This document shows, piece by piece, positions 16,416 through 24,882 of a stretch of DNA of 43,874 nt. Position 1 is the first letter of the stretch, and the number at the start of each line of letters is the position of its first letter. A program made the translations under genes and the position numbers. This stretch comes from an uncultured Treponema sp. (GTDB lineage: Bacteria > Spirochaetota > Spirochaetia > Treponematales > Treponemataceae), in the NCBI GenBank assembly GCA_937885475.1, contig CAKZZR010000249.1:1-43874 (forward strand), written 5' to 3'. The notes under the pieces were generated by a model. That model saw only the letters and a program-made list of their open reading frames with translations. It had not been told where the DNA came from and made no database searches.

Positions 16416-17348
16416 ATGATTGAAGTATCTCACGTTTCCCGGACATTCGGGACTTTTCGTGCGGTAAATGACGTTAGTTTTTCCATTCCGACCGGTCAGA
16501 TTGTAGGTCTTTTGGGACCGAACGGAGCGGGAAAAACAACCACGATGAGAATGATAACAGGCTTCCTGAAGCCCTCATCAGGCTCAATTACCATTGACGG
16601 CATAGACATTGCCGCCGACCCCGTAAGCTCAAAGAAAAAAATCGGTTATATGCCGGAATCAGCGCCGCTCTACAGCGACATGATTGTAGACGACTACCTG
16701 CGCTACATTGCGGACATTCAAGGACAGAACGCGAACGAGAAGGTTCCGCTTTTGTGCAGGGAATGCGGCTTAAAGGAAGTCATGCACAAGAACATCGGCG
16801 AGCTGAGCCGTGGTTACCGCCAGCGCGTAGGTCTTGCGCACGCCCTTATGAACGACCCAGAAATCCTTATTCTTGACGAACCAACCAGCGGTCTTGACCC
16901 AAACCAGATTGAGGACGTACGAAGCCTTATCAAGGAAATAGGAAAAACCCGCACCGTCATCATCTCCACACATATTCTGAGCGAGGTAGAGACGCTTTGC
17001 AGCCGCGTAATCATCATAAGCGGCGGAAAGCTGGTTGCCGACAGCCCTACGGAACAGCTGCGCACAAGGTACGGCAACGCCGCCACCGTGCGCGTGACTG
17101 CCCGTGCCACAGAAGCCGAGCTGAGCGCCGCACTCAACGGCATAAACGGCATTGCCTCGCTTGCATTTGAGAGCGCCGAAGAAGGAGCGACCGCCCTTGT
17201 TTCAATAGACGGAAGCACCGAGCTACGCCCTCAGATTGCCCGCGCCATTGCAGAAAAGGGCTACGACCTGTTTGAGCTGTACCTGCAGAAGAACAGCCTT
17301 GAGGACGTATTCCATACATTGACAACAGAAAACGGAGCAGAAAAATGA
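16416..17348 (+). CDS. ABC transporter ATP-binding protein (GldA-like)
   Basis: A 310-residue ABC ATPase with Walker A GPNGAGKTT (34-42), signature LSRGYRQR, Walker B ILILDEPTSGLDP and His-switch STHILSE. A C-terminal regulatory extension of about 90 residues follows, as in the NosF/GldA group. The family name comes from the gliding-motility ATPase of Bacteroidetes. In non-gliding bacteria the same operon is a general export-type ABC system of unknown cargo. GGAGG lies 10 bases before ATG. The stop overlaps the permease start by 4 bases (ATGA). Confidence 0.88.
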   Translation: MIEVSHVSRTFGTFRAVNDVSFSIPTGQIVGLLGPNGAGKTTTMRMITGFLKPSSGSITIDGIDIAADPVSSKKKIGYMPESAPLYSDMIVDDYLRYIADIQGQNANEKVPLLCRECGLKEVMHKNIGELSRGYRQRVGLAHALMNDPEILILDEPTSGLDPNQIEDVRSLIKEIGKTRTVIISTHILSEVETLCSRVIIISGGKLVADSPTEQLRTRYGNAATVRVTARATEAELSAALNGINGIASLAFESAEEGATALVSIDGSTELRPQIARAIAEKGYDLFELYLQKNSLEDVFHTLTTENGAEK

Positions 17349-18076
17349 ACGGAACCACAAAAAAAATCCAGAAGCCTGCAACAGTCATCATGAAGCGCGA
17401 GCTGAGCGCCTACTTTGCCAGCCCGATTGCCTATATCGTAACGGGACTTTTCCTTATCATAACGGGAGTCTTGTTCTTTACAACATTCTACCTTCAGAAC
17501 AGGGCGAGCCTGCGCAACATGTTCTCGCTGCTTCCGCTGGTACTTTCCTTCTTCATTCCGGCGCTTACCATGCGCATGTATTCCGAAGAAAAAAAATCCG
17601 GCTCAATCGAAACGCTGCTCACACTGCCTGTTACCGAATTTGACGTGGTTTGCGGCAAATTCCTTGCGTCATTCATCAGCTCCGTTGTGATGATAGCCCC
17701 TACCCTTTTGTATCTGGTTGGAATCCTGCTGTTCGGTCGCCCAGACGCAGGACCGGTCATCGGCGGCTATCTTGGAACGCTGTTTTTGTGCGCGGCATTC
17801 AGCTCAATCGGCATTTTTGCCTCGTCAATCACAAAGAATCAGATTATCGCGTTCTTCACGGCGTTCATAATCTGCATCGTCCTTACGATGATAAGCGAAT
17901 TCCTTATTTTCCTTCCCGGACCGATTGTAAGCTTCCTTGCGTTCATCAGCGCAAACCAGCATTTTACGTCAATCTCGCGGGGAATAATCGACACGCGCGA
18001 CCTGCTGTATTTTATCTCGCTTACCGCATTCTTCTTCAGTCTGACGGTCATCTGCCAGCAGAACGAGCGCAAATAG
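17345..18076 (+). CDS. ABC transporter permease (GldF-like, ABC-2 type)
   Basis: A 243-residue permease with six predicted membrane spans, beginning after KRELSAYFASPIAYIVTG, a motif typical of ABC-2 permeases of the GldF group. The sequence FFIPALTMRMYSEEKKSGS (residues about 70-90) and the following ETLLTLPVTEFDVVCGKF are family hallmarks. It partners with the ATPase upstream and the GldG-like protein downstream. Overlap with the ATPase gene suggests translational coupling. Confidence 0.88.
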   Translation: MNGTTKKIQKPATVIMKRELSAYFASPIAYIVTGLFLIITGVLFFTTFYLQNRASLRNMFSLLPLVLSFFIPALTMRMYSEEKKSGSIETLLTLPVTEFDVVCGKFLASFISSVVMIAPTLLYLVGILLFGRPDAGPVIGGYLGTLFLCAAFSSIGIFASSITKNQIIAFFTAFIICIVLTMISEFLIFLPGPIVSFLAFISANQHFTSISRGIIDTRDLLYFISLTAFFFSLTVICQQNERK

Positions 18077-18085
18077 AGGTGCAAA

Positions 18086-20140
18086 ATGAAAAAGATACTT
18101 GACTGGCTCAAAAGCTCAAAAAGCGATTTTATTCTGTTCGTGCTTATCCTGATTCTTGCAAACATCGCAGGACGCGGCGCTTTTCTGCGCTTTGACCTTA
18201 CCGGACAGAAATCCTACTCAATCAGCGGCGCAAGCAAGGACGTCGTAAAAACCTTGCAGGAGCCGCTTTCTGTAAAAGTGTTCTTCAGCGACAATCTGCC
18301 CGCGCCCTACAACGGAACCGCGCAGTACATAAAGGACATTCTTGTTGAATACAAGGGTGCGGCAAACAAGAACTTCAGCTATGCGTTCTTTAACATGAAC
18401 AAGCCAGAAAACCAGCGCATCGCGCAGGGCTACGGCATCCGGCAGGTTCAGATTCAGGAGGTAAAGAACGCCGAGGTGGGCTTTAAGCAGGCTTACATGG
18501 GACTTGCCATCGTCTACGGCGACTCGATAGAGCTTATGGACGGCATTACCAGCGATTCCGGCTTTTAGTACAACCTGACCACAAAAATCTCAAAGATGAT
18601 TTCTCAGGCAGACACGCTTTCTGCGCTTTCTGACGGCGAACACATCTCGCTCACGCTGTATGCAAGCGACAACCTCAAGCAGTTCCGCATAAACGGCTAC
18701 GACGACGTGAACAGTCAGATTCAGGCAGCGTTCAACGCGGTGAACAAAAAGAATTTCAACCGACTTGCCTACGTAAGCAAGAATCCTACGCAGGAGGAGG
18801 CTGCAGAAGCCGCCGACACATACGGTCTTCAGCTTTTCAAATGGAAGGAAAAGGACGGAAGCGAGGGAAGCGGAGTATTCGGTCTTGTGCTGGAATACGG
18901 TGACGCGTTCCGCACGGTTCCGCTCAGCATTCAGCGCTCGTTGTTCGGCTACGGCATTGCAGGACTTTCCAATATTGAGAGCGCAATCGGCGACAGTCTG
19001 GAAAGCCTGCTTGCAAAATCCGCGCAGATTGGCTACATAACCGGCCACAGCGAAGCGGACCTAGAGCCAGCGGACGGCAGCGAGTCAAACTTCAAGAAGC
19101 TTGTCTCTGACCTGTACGAGCTTAAGGAAATAAAGCTTGCGGAAGAGGACATTCCCGCAAACCTCAATTCCATCATCATAAACGGACCAAAAAGCGCGCT
19201 TTCTACCGAAGAGCTGTACAAAATTGACCAGTTCATCATGCGCGGCGGAAACGTCATGATTTTTGCAGACCCATTCAGCGTTGAGCAGGGAAACTACTAT
19301 CAGGCACCCACGTACACGCCTATAGACAACGGTCTGAACACGCTTTTAACCGCATACGGCGCTACGCTTGACGCAAACTACGTTTTTGACGAGGAATGCT
19401 ACAACTACCAGCAGCAGGGCTACGGAAATATCCGCATGTACTGGGCACCCATGCTTCAAAAAAAGCAGTTGAGCGCAAAAAGCGTAATCACAAGGAATTT
19501 GGGGTACGTCATTCTTTTGCAGCCAGGAAGCATTTCCTTGGATGACGAAAAGCTTGGCAAGAACGTAAAAGCCACCGTGCTTGCAAAAACCTCGCCAAAA
19601 GCATGGGCAGAAACCTCAAACTTCCAGATTTCGCCCCAAATGCAGGCTCCGTACGACAAATCGCGCGAAAAGCAGTATAACCTTGCCGTTCTTTTGGAAG
19701 GAAAATTCCAGAGCGCATTTGAAAAATCTCCGTCAGAGGAACAGAACGCGGACGACACGCTTACCACCACGACTCACCTTGCAAAAGGAACGCAGAGCGG
19801 CAAGATTTTTGTTGCGAACACCGCATACATCACTAGCAACCAGCTTATCAACGACAGCGGAAACGAGCCGATTGCAATGTTCGTGCGCAACACCATTGAC
19901 TACATGAACGGAAACGCCGACCTCTGCACGATGCGCACAAAAGGCCTCTCGCTGAACACGCTTTCAAACACATCGGGCGCTCTTGCGCTCATCGTAAAAT
20001 ACTTCAACCAGTTCGGTCTTGCCGTTCTTGTTGCAATCGCCGGTCTTGTAACGTGGCGGCTGCGCGCAATCCGCCGCCGGCGCATTCACATTGCATATAA
20101 CCCCAACGACGAGCGCGACGCAGAGACCGCGACAAAATAG
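18086..20140 (+). pseudogene. GldG-like ABC-2 auxiliary protein gene split by an in-frame TAG
   Basis: The frame runs from ATG at 18086 through two segments, 160 codons and then about 523 codons, separated only by TAG at 18566-18568. The first segment has an N-terminal membrane span and the start of the extracytoplasmic Gld-uncharacterised domain. The second continues it, ending in a membrane span near 20010-20070 and a basic tail. The context GF[stop]YNLTTKI suggests the ancestral codon was GAG (Glu), changed by one G-to-T substitution at 18566. ATG at 18596 could restart the second part, but it lacks a ribosome-binding site and a membrane anchor. A recent null allele, sequencing error or read-through are all possible. 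Neighbours are intact. Confidence 0.85.
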
Positions 20141-20149
20141 GAGAACCGT

Positions 20150-21073
20150 ATGACACAGAGAAAAATAATCCTTATCGTAGTATGCGCGCTTCTTGCCTGC
20201 GACTGCATCATTCAGGGAATTTTGGCAAACATCAGCCCGGTAAAGACCATAAAGACAGACCTTTCGCCGGACACAATCACCATTCAGAGCGCAGCAGAAA
20301 CGACCGTTCTGACCGCCGGCGCGAACGGCTGGAGCATCAATACCGACAACTACCTTGCGACAAAGTCAGACGTGGACGCAATGCTTAAGGCGCTCAAAGA
20401 AGTGAAGGTTCTGGACAAGGTTGGAAAAATCGGAAACGCCGACTATGACGCGCGCTACAACCTGACCGACGAAAAGGCAAAGACCGTAACCGCCACAAAG
20501 GACGGCAAGCAGATTGCCGCACTCCGCATTGGAAAGGCCAGCTCCACCGGCAGCCAGACCTACGCCACCGTGAACGGCGCAAAAGACATTGTTCTGGTAA
20601 GCGGAAACCTTACCTCCACCTTTGGAAAGAGCGCCGTTGAGCTGCGCGCAAAGACAGTTTATTCTATAGAAGAAAATGCAGTTGCAGCCGCACAAATAAC
20701 GATGGGCGCAAAAACCTGGGGCTTGCAGAACACCGCAAAAGCGGGCGACAAGGCAGTTTGGGCGCTCACAGGCAACGTTCCTGCAATAGAGCTTGATCAG
20801 GACGCAGCACAATCGTGGATTCGCAACGTATGCTTCCTGAACGTAAACTCCTGGCTTGACGACAGCGCAGCGCTTCCGCCGAACAAGCTGACCTCGTTCA
20901 CGCTTACGACAACCTCGGGCGAAACCGTTTTTGTGGACATATATGAGAAAAAGGCGGGCGACGACACGCAGTACATAGGCACATGCAGCCGCACGCCGCA
21001 CAAATTTGACCTTACAAAATACCTGACCGAAAAGTTCACAAAGGACTATGAGGAACTGAAGGTCAAAGCTTAA
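20150..21073 (+). CDS. DUF4340 family protein
   Basis: A 307-residue protein with one N-terminal membrane anchor (about residues 5-27) and an extracytoplasmic region of beta-rich repeats. DUF4340 proteins have this layout and usually lie last in GldA-GldF-GldG operons, as here, 9 bases after the GldG-like gene. Segments GWSINTDNYLATKSDVDAML and LRIGKASSTGSQTYATVNG are typical. The function is unknown, but it is presumably part of the same ABC assembly. AGGAG precedes the ATG. Confidence 0.85.
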   Translation: MTQRKIILIVVCALLACDCIIQGILANISPVKTIKTDLSPDTITIQSAAETTVLTAGANGWSINTDNYLATKSDVDAMLKALKEVKVLDKVGKIGNADYDARYNLTDEKAKTVTATKDGKQIAALRIGKASSTGSQTYATVNGAKDIVLVSGNLTSTFGKSAVELRAKTVYSIEENAVAAAQITMGAKTWGLQNTAKAGDKAVWALTGNVPAIELDQDAAQSWIRNVCFLNVNSWLDDSAALPPNKLTSFTLTTTSGETVFVDIYEKKAGDDTQYIGTCSRTPHKFDLTKYLTEKFTKDYEELKVKA

Positions 21074-21104
21074 CGGCTTGCCCCCCGCGCAAAATGCGCT
21101 GAAA

Positions 21105-21225
21105 AGGGGATGTCTAATAAGTTTCGTGCATACGGTCATTGAGCCTGTCGAAATGACCACACACGCTATATGTGGTGGTTTCGACAAGCTCAACCACCGA
21201 AATTCATTCTTTTTAGACATCCCCT
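21105..21225. repeat. Nested palindromic MITE-like element
   Basis: The outer 17-base arms AGGGGATGTCTAA(T/A)AAG (21105-21121 and the complement of 21209-21225) differ at one position. Inside, 21133-21199 forms a second imperfect hairpin: TTGAGCCTGTCGAAA is complementary to TTTCGACAAGCTCAA, with TGGTC/ACCAC flanks. The length of 121 bases, the lack of an ORF and the terminal inverted repeats fit a small non-autonomous element. The inner palindrome resembles REP-like repeats seen in many bacteria. No clear target-site duplication was found. It may also stop transcription from the Gld operon. Confidence 0.7.
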
Positions 21226-21594
21226 CTTGCCCTCTCACACTTTGCGTATCCGCCTAAAGAGCTTCCCCGGCAGGACGGCGCGCCAAACTCCCGCATCCTC
21301 ATTGACTACGAGCTTGACGCAGAAATGATTTTTGCCGCCTTTATGGAGCAGTACAAAATAGATTTATTAAGCGAAAGTTTGAATCTGCACTGGTACAAAT
21401 TCCGCGCCTTGCTGGAAGGTTTGCACGACACGCCTTTGAATGAAGTGATGAAAATCCGCTCATGGCAGCCCAAAGCCAATGACACACCCGAATACAAGGC
21501 GCAGATGCAAAAATTATATAACGCTTGGAAAATCGTTCCGCCGCTTACCAGCGAAGAAACGGCGAAGATTGCAGAGTTTGACGCACTTTTTTGA
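21226..21594 (+). pseudogene. Phage Gp15-family protein fragment
   Basis: An open frame of about 122 codons, the last 89 from ATG at 21325. The segment ILIDYELDAEMIFAAFMEQY followed by the LHWYKFRALLEGL region is characteristic of the bacteriophage Gp15 family, a short protein encoded just before the tape-measure gene in many siphophages. The 5' part runs into the right arm of the MITE-like element without a start codon or ribosome-binding site. It is therefore probably the truncated 3' part of a longer phage gene. Confidence 0.7.
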
Positions 21595-21628
21595 CTATTC
21601 AAAGCATAATGCCGAGGTGTTAAAATGA

Positions 21629-21766
21629 TTAATCGTCTTCGTCAGGATAACCAAAGCCGTTTGCCACCTGAATTTCTTCATCAGTCATCTCTTCGTCGTC
21701 ATCCGAGTACGACCATGTTTTTGCACAGAGGATTATAAAGACTATAAGTAAGGTAAGGTAAAGCAT
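21629..21766 (-). CDS. 45-residue membrane microprotein (unlisted small ORF)
   Basis: Minus-strand ATG at 21764-21766 preceded by AGGGAGGTG at ideal spacing, and TAA at 21629-21631. The product has a hydrophobic N-terminal helix (LYLTLLIVFIILCAKTW, about residues 2-18). An acidic tail rich in Asp and Glu follows (SDDDEEMTDEEIQ, then PDEDD at the end). The strong ribosome-binding site and clean single-span architecture support a real gene, lying antisense within the prophage remnant. No family was recognised. It could be a phage-encoded small membrane protein or a toxin-like peptide, but no antitoxin RNA was seen. Confidence 0.55.
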   Translation of the reverse strand: MLYLTLLIVFIILCAKTWSYSDDDEEMTDEEIQVANGFGYPDEDD

Positions 21767-21809
21767 ATTACACCTCCCTTCATAAGTAAGTATAGGAACA
21801 AAAAAATAT

Positions 21810-22166
21810 ATGTCAAGTAAAAAGAATATTTCTATAAAAATCGAAGCAGAAACAAATCATGCGCAAACCAAGATTGACGAACTTAGTAAAAAAGTTAACT
21901 CTTTTCAAAAACAGATTAAAAAGAACCCTTTAGTAAAATTAGAAGGAAGCATTGCACCAGTAACGCAGGCTGTTACAGGTTTAGCAGGCGGAATCTCTGC
22001 GGCTTACTCTGCTATAAAGTCTTTTACGGATATTGCCGACACCCAAATAAAAGCCGAAAAATCACTAGAGAAAGCCGCCAAAAATAACCCTTACTTAAAC
22101 CGCGATAGCGTTAATGCGCTCAAAGATTTTTCGGGGCGTTTTTTTGTACATTCACTTTTCTATTGA
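21810..22166 (+). pseudogene. 5' fragment of a phage tail tape-measure protein gene
   Basis: 118 codons encode the coiled-coil, Lys-rich N-terminus (KIEAETNHAQTKIDELSKKV) and a hydrophobic Gly/Ala segment (VTGLAGGISAAYSAI), as in the N-termini of phage tape-measure proteins. Normal tape-measure genes are several times longer. The frame is cut at about 22137, after LKDFSG, and continues for 9 unrelated codons. The position just after a Gp15-like gene is the usual phage order, so a large part of the prophage has been deleted. Base composition is clearly more AT-rich than the neighbours. Confidence 0.65.
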
Positions 22167-22189
22167 CAACAGCAGTGTTCGATTATAAC
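22163..22189 (+). promoter_or_regulatory. Promoter of the arsR-zntA operon
   Basis: TTGACA (22163-22168), a 15-base spacer (short) and TATAAC (22184-22189). The short spacer is common in metal-responsive promoters. Confidence 0.55.
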
Positions 22190-22191
22190 AT

Positions 22192-22206
22192 ATGAACAAA
22201 TGTTCA
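22192..22206. promoter_or_regulatory. ArsR/SmtB-family operator palindrome
   Basis: TGAACA-AA-TGTTCA is a perfect 6-2-6 inverted repeat, with further AT-rich symmetry outside. It matches the core of 12-2-12 operators bound by SmtB/CadC-type zinc or cadmium sensors. It overlaps the predicted transcription start. Confidence 0.7.
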
Positions 22207-22224
22207 AACATTACAGGGGTATGC

Positions 22225-22536
22225 ATGAACAAGCAGGACATTATTGAGCAAATGCCAGACGAGGACACTCTGTTTGACCTTGCCGAGCTTTTTAAGATTT
22301 TTGGAGATTCCACAAGAATCCGCATTCTTTTTGTTCTTATGGAATCAAAAATGCCGGTGAACGCCATTGCAGAAGCGCTTGGCATGACGCAGAGCGCCGT
22401 AAGCCACCAGCTGCGCATTCTAAAAACAAACGGTCTGGTAAAATTCGAGCGCGACGGAAAATCCCTCATCTATTCACTTGCCGACAACCACGTAACCTCA
22501 ATCCTGAGCCAAGGACTTGACCACATAGGAGAATAA
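22225..22536 (+). CDS. ArsR/SmtB-family metal-sensing repressor
   Basis: A 103-residue winged-helix regulator beginning MNKQDIIEQMPDEDTLFDLAE. The recognition helix is in AEALGMTQSAVSHQLRIL and the wing in VKFERDGKSLIYSL, followed by DNHVTSILSQGLDHI. The C-terminal Asp, His and His residues correspond to the alpha-5 zinc site of SmtB/CadC-like sensors. ATG at 22225 is preferred to ATG at 22192. It follows AGGGG by 6 bases, and the upstream ATG lies inside the operator palindrome. It precedes the zinc/cadmium ATPase by 4 bases and would repress both. Confidence 0.88.
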   Translation: MNKQDIIEQMPDEDTLFDLAELFKIFGDSTRIRILFVLMESKMPVNAIAEALGMTQSAVSHQLRILKTNGLVKFERDGKSLIYSLADNHVTSILSQGLDHIGE

Positions 22537-22540
22537 CCGA

Positions 22541-24757
22541 ATGAAAAGCGATAACGAGCATTCACAGCAGCAAGAACAGCCCATATACGCCAGCCATGAA
22601 CACGAAGAACATGAGCATTGCCATTGCCACGAACATCATCATGAGCACGAAGGGCATTGCCACGACCACGAGGAAAACCACGGGCATGACTGCTGCCACG
22701 GTCATGCTCACAACCATACGGAACATACGCATGCGCATTTTGACTGCGGATGCAGTTGCGGGCACGAGCATGGGCATTCACATTCCCACTCTGAGCATGG
22801 GGAGTGCGCGGAACATGAGGATTCTTCAGCCCTAAAAAAAATCATTGCCGCCGCCGCGTTGTTTGCCGCTGGCATGATACTTTTTCATGCACCGCTTCCT
22901 ACCATTATGTACGCTGGCATGAACATTGCCCAGACTGCCGCCGTCGTCCTGTTCTGCGGGGCGTACATTCTGTGCGGAAAGAACGTCATTCTTGGCGCGC
23001 TCAAAAACATTTTCAAAGGAAACATATTCGACGAGCAGTTTTTGATGACTGTTGCATCGCTCGGCGCGCTTGCCATAGGGCAAATTCCAGAGGCGGTCGC
23101 CGTCATGCTGTTCTATCAAATCGGTGAATATTTTGAGGATTACGCCGTAGACAAATCCCGCGACTCCATCAGCGCGCTCATGGAGCTCTGCCCCGACAAG
23201 GCAACGCTGATTAACGGCTCCGAGGAAGTTACCGTAGATGCAGAAACGCTCAAACCAGGCGACATCATTTTGGTAAAGCCCGGCGAGCGCATTCCGGCGG
23301 ACGGCATTATTCGCAAGGGAAAATCCTTTTTGGACAACTCCATGCTCACTGGAGAATCAGTTCCCGCCGAAGTGTTTGAAGGAAACGCCGTTTTTTCAGG
23401 CGCAATAAACACGCACGCCCCGCTAGAGATAACCGTATGCCGCCCCGCGCAGGAATCTGCCGCCGCCCGCATTCTTGCGCTTGCAGAACAGTCCTCCGAA
23501 CGAAAGACAAGGACGGAGCGCTTCATCACACGGTTCAGCAGAATATACACGCCGCTCGTCTGCACGCTCGCCCTGCTCGTGGCAGTCGTTCCGCCTGTCG
23601 TAGGTCTTCTTACCACAGGAACCCCCAGCTGGACACAATGGATTTACCGCGCGCTCATGTTCCTTGTAGTATCCTGCCCATGCGCCCTGGTAATCTCGGT
23701 TCCGCTCACGTTCTTTGGCGGAATCGGAGCCGCAAGCAGGAGCGGCATTTTAGTAAAGGGCAGCAGCGCAATAGAAGGTCTTGCCGGCGTTAAAACGGCT
23801 GTATTCGACAAAACAGGAACCCTCACGCGCGGAGTCTTTACGGTTACAGAAATTCATTCTATGAATCCCGACGTGTTGCCAGAGGACGAATTGGTAGCGC
23901 TTGCCGCCCATGCCGAAACCTATTCAAATCATCCGGCGGCAACCTCACTTAAAAACGCGCACACCCATACCGCAGAATGCACCATCTCAAACGTTACCGA
24001 CGCGGAAGAAATCAGCGGGCAAGGAATCCGCGTAAAAATAGCCGGAAAAACCGTGCTTGCAGGAAACAGCCGCCTGATGAAGGAGAACGCCGTGAACGGC
24101 TTTGCCGAAGCACAGACGGAAACTGCTGGAACCGTCGTTCATGTGGCAATGGACGGCGAATATTGCGGCTGGATTGTCATCAGCGACCGCACAAAGGCAG
24201 ACGCACGGCAGAGCATTTTTGCGCTCAGGCGGCTTGGAATCAAAAAAATCGTCATGCTCACCGGCGACAGCAAAGCCGCAGGAACAAAGGCCGCAGAAGA
24301 GCTGGGAATAACCGACGTATACACGGAATTGCTGCCGGAAGACAAGGTTTTAAAGGTAGAAAGCCTGCTTGCAGAGCTTTCCGACGGCAGAAAGCGTCCT
24401 AAAGGAACGCTTGCGTTTGCAGGCGACGGCATAAACGACGCACCGGTGCTGTCGCGCTCAGACGTGGGAATTGCGATGGGCGCTCTGGGAAGCGATGCCG
24501 CCATAGAATCCGCCGATGTGGTCATCATGACGGACGAGCCGGCAAAAATCGCGGAAGCAATAAAGCTTGCGCGAAGGACGCTCTCAATCGTCCATCAGAA
24601 CATCGCCTTCTCGCTGGGCGTAAAGGCTGCAATCATGGTGCTAAGCGCAGTAGGAATTACCAGCATGTGGACGGCAGTTTTTGGCGACGTAGGCGTGTGC
24701 TTCCTTGCTATCTTGAACGCAATGCGCGCACTAGGAAAGCCGCGCCGTGCAAAATGA
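22541..24757 (+). CDS. Zn2+/Cd2+-exporting P1B-type ATPase with His/Cys-rich N-terminus
   Basis: A 738-residue heavy-metal ATPase. The core has TGES (270-273), the metal-binding CPC in a membrane helix (379-381), phosphorylation site DKTGT with Asp423, the HP dipeptide (SNHPAATS) and GDGIND. The C-terminal part ends after two membrane spans, in the ZntA/CadA layout. In place of the usual N-terminal HMA domain are about 92 residues containing about 30 His and 9 Cys, which would hold several zinc ions. It pumps zinc, cadmium or lead out of the cytoplasm. AGGAG lies in the end of arsR. Confidence 0.93.
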   Translation: MKSDNEHSQQQEQPIYASHEHEEHEHCHCHEHHHEHEGHCHDHEENHGHDCCHGHAHNHTEHTHAHFDCGCSCGHEHGHSHSHSEHGECAEHEDSSALKKIIAAAALFAAGMILFHAPLPTIMYAGMNIAQTAAVVLFCGAYILCGKNVILGALKNIFKGNIFDEQFLMTVASLGALAIGQIPEAVAVMLFYQIGEYFEDYAVDKSRDSISALMELCPDKATLINGSEEVTVDAETLKPGDIILVKPGERIPADGIIRKGKSFLDNSMLTGESVPAEVFEGNAVFSGAINTHAPLEITVCRPAQESAAARILALAEQSSERKTRTERFITRFSRIYTPLVCTLALLVAVVPPVVGLLTTGTPSWTQWIYRALMFLVVSCPCALVISVPLTFFGGIGAASRSGILVKGSSAIEGLAGVKTAVFDKTGTLTRGVFTVTEIHSMNPDVLPEDELVALAAHAETYSNHPAATSLKNAHTHTAECTISNVTDAEEISGQGIRVKIAGKTVLAGNSRLMKENAVNGFAEAQTETAGTVVHVAMDGEYCGWIVISDRTKADARQSIFALRRLGIKKIVMLTGDSKAAGTKAAEELGITDVYTELLPEDKVLKVESLLAELSDGRKRPKGTLAFAGDGINDAPVLSRSDVGIAMGALGSDAAIESADVVIMTDEPAKIAEAIKLARRTLSIVHQNIAFSLGVKAAIMVLSAVGITSMWTAVFGDVGVCFLAILNAMRALGKPRRAK

Positions 24758-24825
24758 GCGAACCTTGCCGTAAGCGCCGGGGTACAGCTTACAGCCTCCA
24801 AGTGAGGTAACCTTCCGTACGAATC

Positions 24826-24872
24826 ATAAAAAAACGCCCGCAGAATGCAAGTTCCGCGGGCGTTGTGTTTTG
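24826..24872. terminator. Bidirectional terminator between zntA-like and HU-LysM genes
   Basis: AACGCCCGC (24833-24841) pairs with GCGGGCGTT (24856-24864). In minus-strand RNA it is followed by seven Ts. In plus-strand RNA the T-run is interrupted. Confidence 0.75.
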
Positions 24873-24882
24873 AAGCTCTGTT

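Noticed and set aside
18566..18568. TAG as a pyrrolysine or other recoded codon
   Set aside because: No downstream recoding element was seen, the expected residue is Glu, and no other conserved gene in the window has an internal TAG. Mutation or error is simpler.
20366..21238. Minus-strand ORF of 290 codons
   Set aside because: It is the antisense of the DUF4340 gene. The Cys- and Arg-rich composition is typical of a shadow frame, there is no SD, and the plus-strand product has a clear family layout.
22470..22816. His-rich repeat region as a CRISPR array or tandem repeat
   Set aside because: The CAT/CAC-rich bases reflect His codons in the ATPase N-terminus. There are no constant repeats with spacers.
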